Part shown: one piece after another, positions 32,524-41,459 of the stretch
Layout: every line of letters starts with the position of its first letter
Numbering within the stretch: the stretch's first letter is position 1
From: Nonomuraea polychroma
GTDB taxonomy: Bacteria > Actinomycetota > Actinomycetes > Streptosporangiales > Streptosporangiaceae
Length of the DNA stretch: 64,000 nucleotides
Assembly: GCF_004011505.1 (NCBI RefSeq)
Contig: NZ_SAUN01000001.1
Coordinates: 11,435,501 to 11,499,500, forward strand
Reading direction: 5' to 3'
The notes under the pieces: generated by a model
The model's input: only the letters and a program-made list of their open reading frames with translations
Databases searched by the model: none
Told to the model about the DNA's origin: nothing
Position numbers and translations under genes: made by a program

Positions 32524-33453
32524 TCATGCCAGCGGCGTCAGGTACTTCTCCAGGTCGTCGAGGATCTTGCCGGCGGCCGTGACGCCGATGCCGAGCATCC
32601 AGATCTCGTCGTCCACGTTGTGGGCGTTGCCCGACTTGACGGCCTTCAGACCCTTCCACAGCGGCCCGCCGGTCACCGTGGCCTGCGACTTGGCGGCCGC
32701 CTCGCCGTACGCGCTGTAGAAGATCGCGTCGGCGTCGCCCTTGGCGATGTTCTCCTGGCTCAGCTTGCCGAAGCGCTTGTCCTGCTGGTCGGCGAGCTGC
32801 TGCGCCGCCGGCCTGGGGATGCCGGCGTCGCCCACGACGATGCCGCTGAACGATTCGGGGCCGTACACCCGGATCTCGGTCGGCATGAACCGCACGATGC
32901 CGACCTCCACCTTCGAGAACTTCGCGCCGACCTCCTTGGCCCGCGTCTCATAGGCGGACAGCAACTGCGTGGCCTGGTCCTTCTTGCCCAGCGCCTCGGC
33001 GTCGAGCAGGAAGTTCTCCTTCCACGTGACGCCGACCTTCTCGGTGAACACCGTGGGCGCGATCTTGCTGAGCTTGTCGTAGAAGGAGGCCTGCCGGAAC
33101 TTGGAGCCGAGGATGAGGTCCGGCTTGAGCGCCATGATGGCCTCGATGTTCGGGGCCTGGAGGGTGCCCACCGCCTTGGTGGCGGACAGGGCCGAGCCCA
33201 GGTACGCCGGCCACTTCTGGTTCTCCTGGGCCTGCGCCGCACCCACGGGCGCCAGTCCGAGCGTGACCATCGTGTCGAGCTTGTCCGTGTCGAGCACTAC
33301 GACCCGCTGCGGGGTCATCGGCACCTTCGTCTCTCCCATGGCGTGCTTGACGGTCCGGGTGGGGCCTGTCTCCTGAGAGGAGGTCGAGGTACCGGAGCAC
33401 GCGGCGAGGGCGAGCAGGGGGAGCATGGCGGCGACGGCCAGGCGGAGACGCAT
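32524..33453 (-). CDS. Iron-siderophore ABC transporter substrate-binding lipoprotein (FecB/FepB-like)
   Basis: 309 aa, lipoprotein signal MRLRLAVAAMLPLLALAAC with lipobox Cys19, then a type III periplasmic-binding fold: RVVVLDTDKLDTMVTLGLAPVG, APNIEAIMALKPDLILG, and SQENIAKGDADAIFYSAYG. It should capture ferric siderophore outside the membrane. No permease or ATPase lies next to it. ATG at 33453 is chosen because AAGG is 7 nt upstream; an ATG two codons earlier has no usable spacer. An iron box lies 17 bp upstream, so it should be derepressed in iron starvation. It is convergent with the MOSC gene (1 bp between stops). Confidence 0.92.
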   Translation of the reverse strand: MRLRLAVAAMLPLLALAACSGTSTSSQETGPTRTVKHAMGETKVPMTPQRVVVLDTDKLDTMVTLGLAPVGAAQAQENQKWPAYLGSALSATKAVGTLQAPNIEAIMALKPDLILGSKFRQASFYDKLSKIAPTVFTEKVGVTWKENFLLDAEALGKKDQATQLLSAYETRAKEVGAKFSKVEVGIVRFMPTEIRVYGPESFSGIVVGDAGIPRPAAQQLADQQDKRFGKLSQENIAKGDADAIFYSAYGEAAAKSQATVTGGPLWKGLKAVKSGNAHNVDDEIWMLGIGVTAAGKILDDLEKYLTPLA

Positions 33454-33470
33454 GGGCATTCCTTGATCGA

Positions 33471-33489
33471 TTAGGTTAGGCAACCCTAA
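33471..33489. promoter_or_regulatory. Iron box (IdeR/DmdR1-type operator)
   Basis: TTAGGTTAGGCAACCCTAA matches the actinobacterial iron box TTAGGTTAGGCTAACCTAA at all but two positions. Confidence 0.85.
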
Positions 33490-33570
33490 GTATCGCATGC
33501 CGGAATTTGCCGTGCAGGAATGGGACCTGTGAGGCGTCCGAAACGTACATGAAACACCCATCTGGCGAGA

Positions 33571-33608
33571 TTCACGAATGTGAAACAAGCCTGGTCGCGC
33601 CACGAAAC
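33571..33608. promoter_or_regulatory. GlnR-like operator upstream of amtB
   Basis: Pentamers TTCAC (33571), GAAAC (33582), GGTCG (33593) and GAAAC (33604) follow each other every 11 bp, the a-n6-b-n6-a-n6-b layout of GlnR sites. Both GAAAC b-sites are exact; the a-sites are weak. Another GAAAC pair at 33540 and 33551 has the same 11-bp phase. Confidence 0.65.
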
Positions 33609-33659
33609 TCCGGGAGAACACGCTGTGGCAACACGTCACACGTAAGGAGGGTCGCTTCG

Positions 33660-35012
33660 ATGATCGACAGCGGCACTACTGCCTGGATGCTGGTATGCAC
33701 CGCCCTGGTGCTGCTGATGACTCCGGGCCTCGCGTTCTTCTACGGGGGCATGACCAGGGCCAAGAGCGTCCTGAACATGATGATGATGTCGTTCGTCAGC
33801 ATCGTCGTCGTCACGGTCGCTTGGGTCCTCTACGGTTACTCCCTCGCGTTCGACGCCGTCGGCGATGGCTCCGGCGTCGTCAACAAGATCATCGGAGGGT
33901 TGGACTACGTCGGCTTGAGCGGGGTGTTCAACGCCGTCTACGAAGGCCTCATCGTCGAGGGTGGCAACATCACCGCCGAAGCCGCCGCGGCCGACAACTT
34001 CCCGCTCATGGTCTTCTCCGCCTTCCAGCTGACCTTCGCCGTCATCACCGTGGCGCTGATCAGCGGTGCGATCGCCGACCGCGCCAAGTTCGGCGCGTGG
34101 GTGGTGTTCTCGCTGCTGTGGGCCACCCTGGTCTACTTCCCCGTCGCTCACTGGGTCTGGGGCGGCGGCTGGCTGGGGCAGCTCGGCATCGAGGACTTCG
34201 CCGGCGGTACGGTCGTCCACATCAACGCCGGTGCCGCGGCGCTCGCGCTCGCGCTCGTCCTGGGCAAGCGCAAGGGCTGGCAGAAGGAGCCCATGCGGCC
34301 GCACAACCTGACGATGGTGCTGCTCGGCACCGGTCTGCTGTGGTTCGGCTGGTTCGGCTTCAACGCCGGCTCCGAGCTGGCCCCCGACCAGACCGCCGGT
34401 CTGGCGTTCATGAACACCCAGGTCGCCACCGCCGTCGCCGCGGGCGCCTGGCTCCTGGTGGAGAAGCTGCGCGACGGTCATGCGACCACGCTCGGCGTCG
34501 CCTCCGGTGCGGTGGCCGGTCTGGTCGCCATCACCCCGGCCTGTGGTTTCGTCGACCCGTGGGCGGCCGTGGTCATCGGCCTGCTCGCCGGTGTGGGCTG
34601 CGCCTACGCCGTGGGCCTGAAGTACAAGCTCGGCTACGACGACTCCCTCGACGTGGTCGGCGTGCACCTGGTCGGCGGCGTGATCGGCGCCGTGGCGCTG
34701 GGCTTCGTCGCGGCCTACCCGTTCCTGCCCGGTCAGAACAAGGGCATCCTGATCGAGGGCGGGCAGATCAGCCAGCTCGGCCTCCAGGTGCTCGGCCCGG
34801 TCGTGGTCGGCCTCTACTCCTTCGTGATCTCCTGGATCCTCGGTAAGATCATCGACAAGACGATGGGCTTCCGGATCCCCGAAGATGCCGAGGTCACCGG
34901 CGTCGACATCACCACCCACGCCGAGACCGGCTACGACATCGGCACCTTCCACGCCTCGGGCGTGACGTCCTCCAACGGCCCCGCCCCCGCTCCTAAGAAG
35001 GTGGACGCATGA
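33660..35012 (+). CDS. amtB: Ammonium transporter
   Basis: 450 aa with about 11 membrane helices. The ammonium transporter signature LMTPGLAFFYGGM is at residues 19-31, the first pore His in FPVAHWVWGGGWL, the second in VVGVHLVGGVIG, and the FNAGSELAP and INAGAAALALAL helices are conserved. A cytoplasmic C-terminal tail (last 50 residues) interacts with PII in this family. ATG at 33660 has AAGGAGG 9 nt upstream. It overlaps glnK by four bases and sits behind a GlnR-like box, so it should be induced by nitrogen limitation. Confidence 0.97.
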   Translation: MIDSGTTAWMLVCTALVLLMTPGLAFFYGGMTRAKSVLNMMMMSFVSIVVVTVAWVLYGYSLAFDAVGDGSGVVNKIIGGLDYVGLSGVFNAVYEGLIVEGGNITAEAAAADNFPLMVFSAFQLTFAVITVALISGAIADRAKFGAWVVFSLLWATLVYFPVAHWVWGGGWLGQLGIEDFAGGTVVHINAGAAALALALVLGKRKGWQKEPMRPHNLTMVLLGTGLLWFGWFGFNAGSELAPDQTAGLAFMNTQVATAVAAGAWLLVEKLRDGHATTLGVASGAVAGLVAITPACGFVDPWAAVVIGLLAGVGCAYAVGLKYKLGYDDSLDVVGVHLVGGVIGAVALGFVAAYPFLPGQNKGILIEGGQISQLGLQVLGPVVVGLYSFVISWILGKIIDKTMGFRIPEDAEVTGVDITTHAETGYDIGTFHASGVTSSNGPAPAPKKVDA

Positions 35013-35347
35013 GGCTCATTACGGCGATCATCAAGCCCTTCAAGCTGGATGACGTGAAGGCCGCGCTGGAACAGTTCGGCATCAAGGGAATGACGGTCAG
35101 CGAGGCGAGCGGCTACGGCCGGCAGCGCGGCCACACCGAGGTCTACCGCGGCGCCGAGTACCAGGTCGACCTGGTGCCGAAGGTCCGGCTGGAGGTCCTC
35201 GCCGAGGAGGACGACGCCGAGGACGTCATCGACGTCATCGTCAAGGCCGCCCACACCGGCAAGATCGGTGACGGCAAGGTCTGGTCCGTGCCCGTGGACA
35301 CCGTCATCCGCGTGCGTACGGGAGAGAGGGGCCCGGAGGCCCTGTGA
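35009..35347 (+). CDS. glnK: Nitrogen regulatory protein PII
   Basis: 112-aa trimeric signal protein. It begins MRLITAIIKPFKLDDVKAAL; the T-loop GRQRGHTEVYRGAEYQ holds Tyr46 and Tyr51 (the residue modified by GlnD), and the B-loop TGKIGDGKVW closes the ATP/2-oxoglutarate site. Overlap with amtB (ATGA) supports control of AmtB. A stable hairpin follows before glnD. Confidence 0.97.
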   Translation: MRLITAIIKPFKLDDVKAALEQFGIKGMTVSEASGYGRQRGHTEVYRGAEYQVDLVPKVRLEVLAEEDDAEDVIDVIVKAAHTGKIGDGKVWSVPVDTVIRVRTGERGPEAL

Positions 35348-35389
35348 CCTCTGAGCACGACAGGGTTTCCACCATTGATGTGCGGCGAA

Positions 35390-35411
35390 GCCCGGACAAC
35401 GGTGTCCGGGC
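35390..35411 (+). terminator. Hairpin between glnK and glnD
   Basis: Perfect 9-bp arms GCCCGGACA / TGTCCGGGC with loop ACGG and no T-run. It may lower glnD expression relative to amtB-glnK or protect the upstream mRNA end. Confidence 0.55.
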
Positions 35412-35435
35412 GGAGCTCGGCAAGGGGGCACAGGA

Positions 35436-37661
35436 GTGAGGGGAGAGGCCCGTTCGTACGCCGCGGCCCGCAAGGAGCGGACCGCGGACACCGACCGCTG
35501 GCTCAAGGATCTCTTCCGCACGGCGAGCGACGGCGACCAGGTTTCGTTGGTCGCCGTCGGCAGCCTCGGAAGGGGTGAGCTGGCCCCCGGCAGCGATCTC
35601 GACCTGGTCCTGCTGCACAACGGACGGCCCGATGTGGCCAGGATCGCCGACCGGATCTGGTATCCGGTCTGGGACTCTGCGGTCAACCTCGACCACTCCG
35701 TACGCACGGTCGAAGAGGCCGTGGCCGTCGCCCGGCAGGACCTGAAGGCCGTGCTCGGCCTCATCCAGGCCCGGCACGTGGCCGGCGACCCCGAGCTCAC
35801 CAGGAAGGCCAGGGAGGCGGTGCTCGCCGAGTGGCGGGCGGACTCCCGGCGCAGGCTCGGCGAGCTGCGTGACGCGGTCGACAAGCGGGCCGAGGTCAGC
35901 GGCGAGCTGGCCTTCCTCCTCGAACCTGATCTCAAGGACGGCCGCGGCGGGCTCCGCGACGTCCAAGCGATGCAGGCCGTCGCGGCGGCCTGGGTCGCCT
36001 CCGCGCCGGGACCCCGCGCGCGAGAGGCCTACGAATTCATTCTCGACGTACGGCACGCACTGCACGTCGTCACCGCCCGCGGCACCGACCGGCTGGTCCT
36101 GCAGGAGCAGGACGCCGTGGCCGGGTTGCTCGGCCTGCTCGACGCCGAGGCGCTCATGCGCAGGCTCGCCGAGGCGGGCCGCACGATCTCTCATGCCTTC
36201 GACGGCACCTGGCGCACCGTTGACAGACTTCTGTCAGGCCCCGCTCCCCGAGGTCGCCGCCCGCTGGCGGACGGCGTGGTCGAGCACGGCGGCGAAGTGG
36301 TGCTCGCCAGGGGGATCAACCCTCGCAAGGACCCCGTTCTCGTGTTGCGCGCGGCGGCCGCCGCGGCCGACTCCGGGCTGCCTCTCGCACCCGCGACGGT
36401 GTCCGTTCTCGCAGCTCAGTCGCCCCCCATGCCGGTGCCGTGGCCCGACGAGGCCCGCGACGCGCTGGTGTCGATCCTCGGCGCCGGCCGCGCCGCCGTG
36501 CCCGTGTGGGAGGAGCTCGATCAGGCGGGCATCCTTGTCAAGCTGCTTCCTGACTGGGAGCGGGTGCGTCACCGTCCACAGCGTCACCCGATCCACCGCT
36601 TCACCGTCGACCGGCACCTCATCGAGGCCGCCGCGAACGCCGCCAGCCACACCCGCGAGGTCTCCCGTCCCGACCTGCTGCTGATCGGGGCGCTCCTGCA
36701 CGACATCGGCAAGGGCTGGCCCGGCGACCACTCGGCCACAGGCGAGGTCGTGGTACGCGACATCGCCACCCGCCTCGGCCTGCCCGCGCACGACGTGGAC
36801 ACGCTGGCCACGGTCGTACGCCACCACCTGCTGCTGCCCGAGACCGCCACCCGCAGGGATCTCGACGACCCGGTCACGATCGAGAAGGTCGCCGCCACCG
36901 TAGGCTCCCGGGAGGTCCTCGACCTGCTGGCCGCGCTGGCGGTCGCCGACGGTCACGCGACCGGGCCCGCCGCCTGGAACAGCTGGAAGGCCGGGCTGGT
37001 CGCCGACCTCGTACGCCGGGTGAGGTCCGTGCTGGCCGGCTCGCCGCCGCCCAAGCCGCCCACCCTGTCGCCGGAGCAGACCTCGCTGGCCAGGCACGGC
37101 GGCGGCGCCGTGCGTGTCAACGGGGGATCCGTCACGGTCGTCGCCCCTGACCGGGTGGGACTGCTCTGGAGCGCGGCCGGCGTGCTGTCCGCCCACCGGC
37201 TCATCGTGCGCTCCGCCTCGTCCGCCTCCGCGGGCTCCACGGCGGTGATCGAGTTCTCCGTCATCCCTGAGTACGGCACCCCGCCCGACCCCGCCACACT
37301 GGAGTCCGATCTCCGTCTCGTCCTTGCTGGCCGTCTTGACATAGAGCAGCGGCTGGCCCGCCGTTCCCGTGCGGTGCGGCCGCCCCGCGTACCCGTGGCC
37401 CCACCTCGGGTGACGCTGGTCGACGACGCCTCCGCGACGGCCACCGTCGTGGAAGTCAGGGCCCATGACAGGCCGGGACTGCTGTGGCGCATCGGACGGG
37501 CGTTCGGCGAGTGCGGTCTTGACGTGCGAGCCGCTCGCGTAGAGACTCTCGGCGCGGAGGCGGTTGACGTCTTCTACGTCGTCGACCGCGCCGGTCGCCC
37601 CCTCAGCGACGACGCGCAGAGGGCACAAGTTCGCGATCAAGTGCTTGCTGCACTGCGATAA
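35436..37661 (+). CDS. glnD: [Protein-PII] nucleotidylyltransferase/removing enzyme
   Basis: 741 aa, shorter than the enterobacterial enzyme (about 890). The nucleotidyltransferase motif GSLGRGELAPGSDLDLVLL is at residues 42-60, a GlnD-type helical region follows (EPDLKDGRGGLRDVQAM), then the HD domain for demodification (LLHDIGKG; HHLLLPETATRRDL), and two ACT domains at the C-terminus (VVAPDRVGLLWSAAGVL and VRAHDRPGLLWRIGRAF) for glutamine sensing. In actinomycetes the enzyme adenylylates PII Tyr51. GTG at 35436 is the best start, with AAGGGGG 7 nt upstream. It completes the amtB-glnK-glnD operon. Confidence 0.95.
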   Translation: MRGEARSYAAARKERTADTDRWLKDLFRTASDGDQVSLVAVGSLGRGELAPGSDLDLVLLHNGRPDVARIADRIWYPVWDSAVNLDHSVRTVEEAVAVARQDLKAVLGLIQARHVAGDPELTRKAREAVLAEWRADSRRRLGELRDAVDKRAEVSGELAFLLEPDLKDGRGGLRDVQAMQAVAAAWVASAPGPRAREAYEFILDVRHALHVVTARGTDRLVLQEQDAVAGLLGLLDAEALMRRLAEAGRTISHAFDGTWRTVDRLLSGPAPRGRRPLADGVVEHGGEVVLARGINPRKDPVLVLRAAAAAADSGLPLAPATVSVLAAQSPPMPVPWPDEARDALVSILGAGRAAVPVWEELDQAGILVKLLPDWERVRHRPQRHPIHRFTVDRHLIEAAANAASHTREVSRPDLLLIGALLHDIGKGWPGDHSATGEVVVRDIATRLGLPAHDVDTLATVVRHHLLLPETATRRDLDDPVTIEKVAATVGSREVLDLLAALAVADGHATGPAAWNSWKAGLVADLVRRVRSVLAGSPPPKPPTLSPEQTSLARHGGGAVRVNGGSVTVVAPDRVGLLWSAAGVLSAHRLIVRSASSASAGSTAVIEFSVIPEYGTPPDPATLESDLRLVLAGRLDIEQRLARRSRAVRPPRVPVAPPRVTLVDDASATATVVEVRAHDRPGLLWRIGRAFGECGLDVRAARVETLGAEAVDVFYVVDRAGRPLSDDAQRAQVRDQVLAALR

Positions 37662-37794
37662 CCAACAGCACACGACTCCCGGTCACATTTGTAACGATTG
37701 TGTCGGAATTGCCGGTTAAGTCGGTTGCTCGGATACCTTGTGGACGGCTTGAGGGCCCGTTGCCGAACGGGACGATTGAGGGGTAGCGGAAGCA

Positions 37795-40626
37795 GTGACT
37801 ACGGGGAACTCCGAGAGCGGCCTCGCCGCAGCGCGGGACCGCGGGAGGCGGCCGCTGCCACGCCTGGCCCTGCGCAACTGGCGCGTGCGGTGGCGTCTCA
37901 CCGCGCTCATCCTTGTTCCCACCATTGCCGCCGTCGTGCTGGGCGGCACGCGCGTGGTGGAATCGGTGCAGAGCATCGCGGAATACGACCGCACGGCCAC
38001 CGCCGCCGAGGCGGCGGGACGCATCCGCGACCTGACCCAAGCGATCGGTCTGGAGCGTGACACCGGCGGCTGGATCGGCGCCAGCCGCGCAATGCGCAGG
38101 ACGCTCGCGCAGCCGCTCGCCCAGCGCAAGGCCGCCGTCGACAAGCTGGTCGCGACCGTCCGCAGCGACCTCGACGCGATCGACGACTCCTACGGCGAGC
38201 GTGTGGTCAAGGCCGCCGAGGAGGCGCGGGGCGACCTGAGCCGGCTGGCGAGGATCAGGGCCGAGGGCCAGACCCGCACCATCGAGTACGACTTCCTCAC
38301 CGACAGCCTGCTCAACCTGCACGACGAGCTGAGCCTCATGTCCGAGGACTCCCAGATCGCCGGCCAGTTCCGCGCGTTGAGCGCGCTCGCGAAGGCGAAG
38401 GAGGAGGTCTCCCGGCAGCGTGTCCTGCTGCTCCAGGCCTCCTACAACCCCGACGCCGTCGACGCCAAGACCGTCGAGCAGTTCATCGCGTCCAACGCGC
38501 GCCAGCTCGATGACATCTCCACCGTCGGCACCGAGGCCGGCGTCGACGCCGGCCTGGAACTGTCCAAGACGTTGACGTCCAAGCCCGAGTACGTCGGCGT
38601 CCAGCTCACCAAGTCCCGCGCGATCACGCTGGCCAGCGGGCGGGCGCCCGGCGTCCGGATCACGCAGAACCTGATCTCCGCCAAGGCCAGCCGCCAGGAG
38701 TGGTTCGAGAACAACGGCGTCGTCATCGACGTCTTCCACGACATCGAGCAGGACCTGGCCGGAAAGGTGAACCTGCGCGGCCAGGAGCTGCGCCAGGCCG
38801 AGATCCGCAACGCGATCATCGCGGGCGTGCTGATCCTCGCGCTGCTGGTGCTGGTCCTGCTGTTCACCGTGGCCATCGCCCGGTCCATGGTCGCCCCGCT
38901 GCGCCGGTTGCGCACCGAAGCCCTGGAGATCGCCGGCTTCCGCCTGCCCGACGTGGTCCGCCAGCTGCGGGTCAACGGCGACGCGGCGGTCGGCGACGTA
39001 CGGCCGATCGAGATCGAGGGCAACGACGAGATCGGCGAAGTGGCGCGGGCCTTCGACCAGGTGCACCGGCAGGCCGTGCGCCTGGCGGGCGAGGAGGCCG
39101 AGCTGCGCGGCAACATCAGCTCGATGTTCGTCAACCTCTCGCGCCGCACCCAGACGCTGGTCGAGCGGCAGATCTCGCTGATCGACGGCCTGGAGAAGGG
39201 CGAGCAGGACGGCGCCCGGCTGGCCGACCTGTTCAAGCTCGACCACCTGGCCACCCGCATGCGCCGCAACTCCGAGAACCTCCTGGTCCTCGCCGGTCAC
39301 GAGGCCACCCGCCGGCGCAGCCAGCCGGCCAAGCTGGTCGACGTCGTCCGCGCCGCGCTGTCGGAGGTCGAGGGCTACGAGCGCGTCCAGGTGCGGGTCC
39401 ACCGTTCCACGTCGGTGCTCGGCAGCTGCGCCAACGACCTCGTCCACCTGGTCGCCGAGCTGGTCGAGAACGCCATCCAGTTCTCCCCGAACACCTCTCA
39501 CGTCATCGTCACGAGCAGCCTCATCGAGGGCGGCGGCGCGCTGCTGTCGGTGAGCGACACCGGCATCAGCATGACCGAGGAGGAGCTGGCCGAGGCCAAC
39601 CGCCGGCTGGCCGAGCCGCCGGTCGTGGACGTGTCGGTGTCGCGGCGCATGGGTCTGTTCGTGGTCGGCCGCCTCGCGCTGCGCCACGGCATCCGGGTGC
39701 AGCTCAGGAAGGGCGAGGGCGCCGGCCTGATCGCCATGGTGCTGCTGCCGCCCGCGCTGATCGCCGACGGCACGCAGCAGCCGTTGCCGCAGCGCCCGGC
39801 GTTCGGCGGTGGCACCGTGCCCACCCCCGCGTTCGGCACGCCGGGACCGCAGGCGCCGGCGAACGGGACGTTCCGGTCGTTCGGCAGTTTCGACTCCGTC
39901 GACCACGGCCCCGCCATGCCCGGCTCGCACGACGGCACGCCGCGGCACGCGTTCGGCTCGTTCGGCTCGGATCCCGCCCGCGGTGCGGTGTCCGGGTTCA
40001 CCGCCGACACCGACGGGGGCTCCTACCGCAGGCAGCCGACCTCGTTCGACTCCGGGTCCTACTCGTCGTACCCGAGCGTGGGGTCCGCCCCGTCCGGTAC
40101 TGGTGCGTTCCAGACGCCGCCGTCCTACGCCACGAACGACGTGCGCTTTCGCGGGGCGGGCGACCCGGCCCCGACGCCGTCGGTCGAGGTGTCGCCGATG
40201 GAGCCGGAGCAGGAGGAGTACCTGCCGATCTTCGCGTCGGTGGAGTCCGCCTGGTTCCGCCGGCCGCCTGGTGAGCAGCCGAAGACGACGGGCGACGGTG
40301 GGGTCACTCCCGCGCAAGCCGTACCCTCTGGGGAGGAAGCGTGGCGAACGGCCGCAGACGCCGGATGGCGGGCGGCGGCCGCAGCCAGCGAACCCAGCCT
40401 CGGCGGCGTGACCGCCGCCGGGCTGCCGAAGCGCACCCCCAAGGCCAACCTGGTGCCGGGCACGGCGAGCCAGCCGGCGACGCCGGCTCAGCAGCCGCAG
40501 CAGCGGCAGGCGCCGGCGGCGCAGCCGGTCTCCGCGGACCGGGTACGCAGCCGGTTGGCCAGCTTCCAGCAGGGTGTGCGCCGCGGTCGCCAGGAACTTC
40601 GTGGACAGGAGGAACAGAGTGAGTAA
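37795..40626 (+). CDS. cvnA: Conservon sensor kinase-like protein CvnA (first conservon)
   Basis: 943 aa. After a basic N-terminus (ALRNWRVRWRLTALI) comes TM1 (about 38-60), an extracytoplasmic nitrate/nitrite-sensing-type helical domain (60-340), TM2 (ALLVLVLLFTVAIA, about 340-365), HAMP, a DHp-like helix with LDHLATRMRRNSENLLVLAG, and a GHKL ATPase domain (545-655) with ENAIQFS, DTGISM and RMGLFVVGRLALRHG. The last 290 residues are Pro/Ser/Gly/Phe-rich and disordered. It lacks a canonical response regulator; in conservons, signals pass to CvnB-C-D. GTG start at 37795. Confidence 0.93.
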   Translation: MTTGNSESGLAAARDRGRRPLPRLALRNWRVRWRLTALILVPTIAAVVLGGTRVVESVQSIAEYDRTATAAEAAGRIRDLTQAIGLERDTGGWIGASRAMRRTLAQPLAQRKAAVDKLVATVRSDLDAIDDSYGERVVKAAEEARGDLSRLARIRAEGQTRTIEYDFLTDSLLNLHDELSLMSEDSQIAGQFRALSALAKAKEEVSRQRVLLLQASYNPDAVDAKTVEQFIASNARQLDDISTVGTEAGVDAGLELSKTLTSKPEYVGVQLTKSRAITLASGRAPGVRITQNLISAKASRQEWFENNGVVIDVFHDIEQDLAGKVNLRGQELRQAEIRNAIIAGVLILALLVLVLLFTVAIARSMVAPLRRLRTEALEIAGFRLPDVVRQLRVNGDAAVGDVRPIEIEGNDEIGEVARAFDQVHRQAVRLAGEEAELRGNISSMFVNLSRRTQTLVERQISLIDGLEKGEQDGARLADLFKLDHLATRMRRNSENLLVLAGHEATRRRSQPAKLVDVVRAALSEVEGYERVQVRVHRSTSVLGSCANDLVHLVAELVENAIQFSPNTSHVIVTSSLIEGGGALLSVSDTGISMTEEELAEANRRLAEPPVVDVSVSRRMGLFVVGRLALRHGIRVQLRKGEGAGLIAMVLLPPALIADGTQQPLPQRPAFGGGTVPTPAFGTPGPQAPANGTFRSFGSFDSVDHGPAMPGSHDGTPRHAFGSFGSDPARGAVSGFTADTDGGSYRRQPTSFDSGSYSSYPSVGSAPSGTGAFQTPPSYATNDVRFRGAGDPAPTPSVEVSPMEPEQEEYLPIFASVESAWFRRPPGEQPKTTGDGGVTPAQAVPSGEEAWRTAADAGWRAAAAASEPSLGGVTAAGLPKRTPKANLVPGTASQPATPAQQPQQRQAPAAQPVSADRVRSRLASFQQGVRRGRQELRGQEEQSE

Positions 40627-40647
40627 GCGTCCCGCCGGGGAGGATGC

Positions 40648-41070
40648 GTGACAACCCTTAGCCATGAGGCGCACAGGTTCGACTGGCTGATCACCGACTT
40701 CGTCCGCAACACGCCCGGAGTCGCGCATGCCGTCGTGGTCTCCGCGGACGGCCTGTGCCTGGCCGCCTCGGAAGGCTTCCCGCCGGACCGGGCGGACCAG
40801 CTGGCCGCCGTCTCCGCGGGCCTGCTGAGCCTCACCGTGGGCGCGTCCAGGGTGTTCGAGGGCGGCGCGGTGACGCAGACCGTCGTCGAGATGCAGCGTG
40901 GACTGCTGCTGGTCATGGCCATCAGCGACGGCTCGGTGCTCACGGTGCTGGCGGGTCCTGATTGTGACATGGGGTTGGTGGCGTATCAGATGACGCTGCT
41001 GGTAGACAGAGCGGGACAAGCGCTGACGCCGGCCCTGCGCGCCGAACTCCAGGCAGCCAGGACGCGGTGA
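40648..41070 (+). CDS. cvnB: Roadblock/LC7 domain protein CvnB (first conservon)
   Basis: 140 aa, almost entirely one roadblock/LC7 fold: FVRNTPGVAHAVVVSADGLCLAASEG, LAAVSAGLLSLTVGASRVFEGG, LLLVMAISDGSVLTVLA, and GLVAYQMTLLVDRAG. This fold regulates small GTPases, in accord with CvnD encoded downstream. GTG at 40648 has GGGGAGG 4 nt upstream, 21 nt after the cvnA stop. Confidence 0.93.
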   Translation: MTTLSHEAHRFDWLITDFVRNTPGVAHAVVVSADGLCLAASEGFPPDRADQLAAVSAGLLSLTVGASRVFEGGAVTQTVVEMQRGLLLVMAISDGSVLTVLAGPDCDMGLVAYQMTLLVDRAGQALTPALRAELQAARTR

Positions 41071-41096
41071 TGTGATGGAACTGATGGGAGAGGGCC

Positions 41097-41459
41097 GTGT
41101 ACGGCACTGACGGAATCGGGGAAGAAGAGCCCCTGTTCCGTCCTTACGCGGTGACCGGCGGCCGTTCCGAGCCGCGCTATCACCTCGCGATGGAGACGTT
41201 GGTCTCGTCGATGTCGATCCCGGACGCCGAGATGGCCCTGCTCACCCCCGAGCACGAGGCCATCATGCAGCTGTGCAGGACGTTCCGGTCGGTCGCCGAG
41301 ATCTCGGCCCTACTCCGCGTCCCGCTGGGCGTGGCCAGGGTGCTTGTGGCGGACATGTCCGACGAAGGGCTTGTCCGCCTGCACCAGCCACGCCTCAGCC
41401 AGGGACAGCCAGACCTCAACATGCTCGAAAGGGTGCTCAGTGGACTACGCAGGCTCTAG
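41097..41459 (+). CDS. cvnC: DUF742 family protein CvnC (first conservon)
   Basis: 120 aa with the DUF742 layout: LFRPYAVTGGRSEP, then a winged helix-like C-terminus (ICRTFRSVAEISALLRVPLGVARVLVADMSDEGLVRLHQP). The domain resembles winged-helix DNA-binding proteins but its role in the complex is not settled. Its end overlaps cvnD by 20 bp. Confidence 0.92.
   Translation: MYGTDGIGEEEPLFRPYAVTGGRSEPRYHLAMETLVSSMSIPDAEMALLTPEHEAIMQLCRTFRSVAEISALLRVPLGVARVLVADMSDEGLVRLHQPRLSQGQPDLNMLERVLSGLRRL

Noticed and set aside
37603..41019. A 1138-codon open frame antisense to the first cvnA-cvnB
   Set aside because: Its product is Arg/Gly/Asp/His-rich with no domain, a typical artefact of high-GC codon bias opposite a real gene whose domains are clear.
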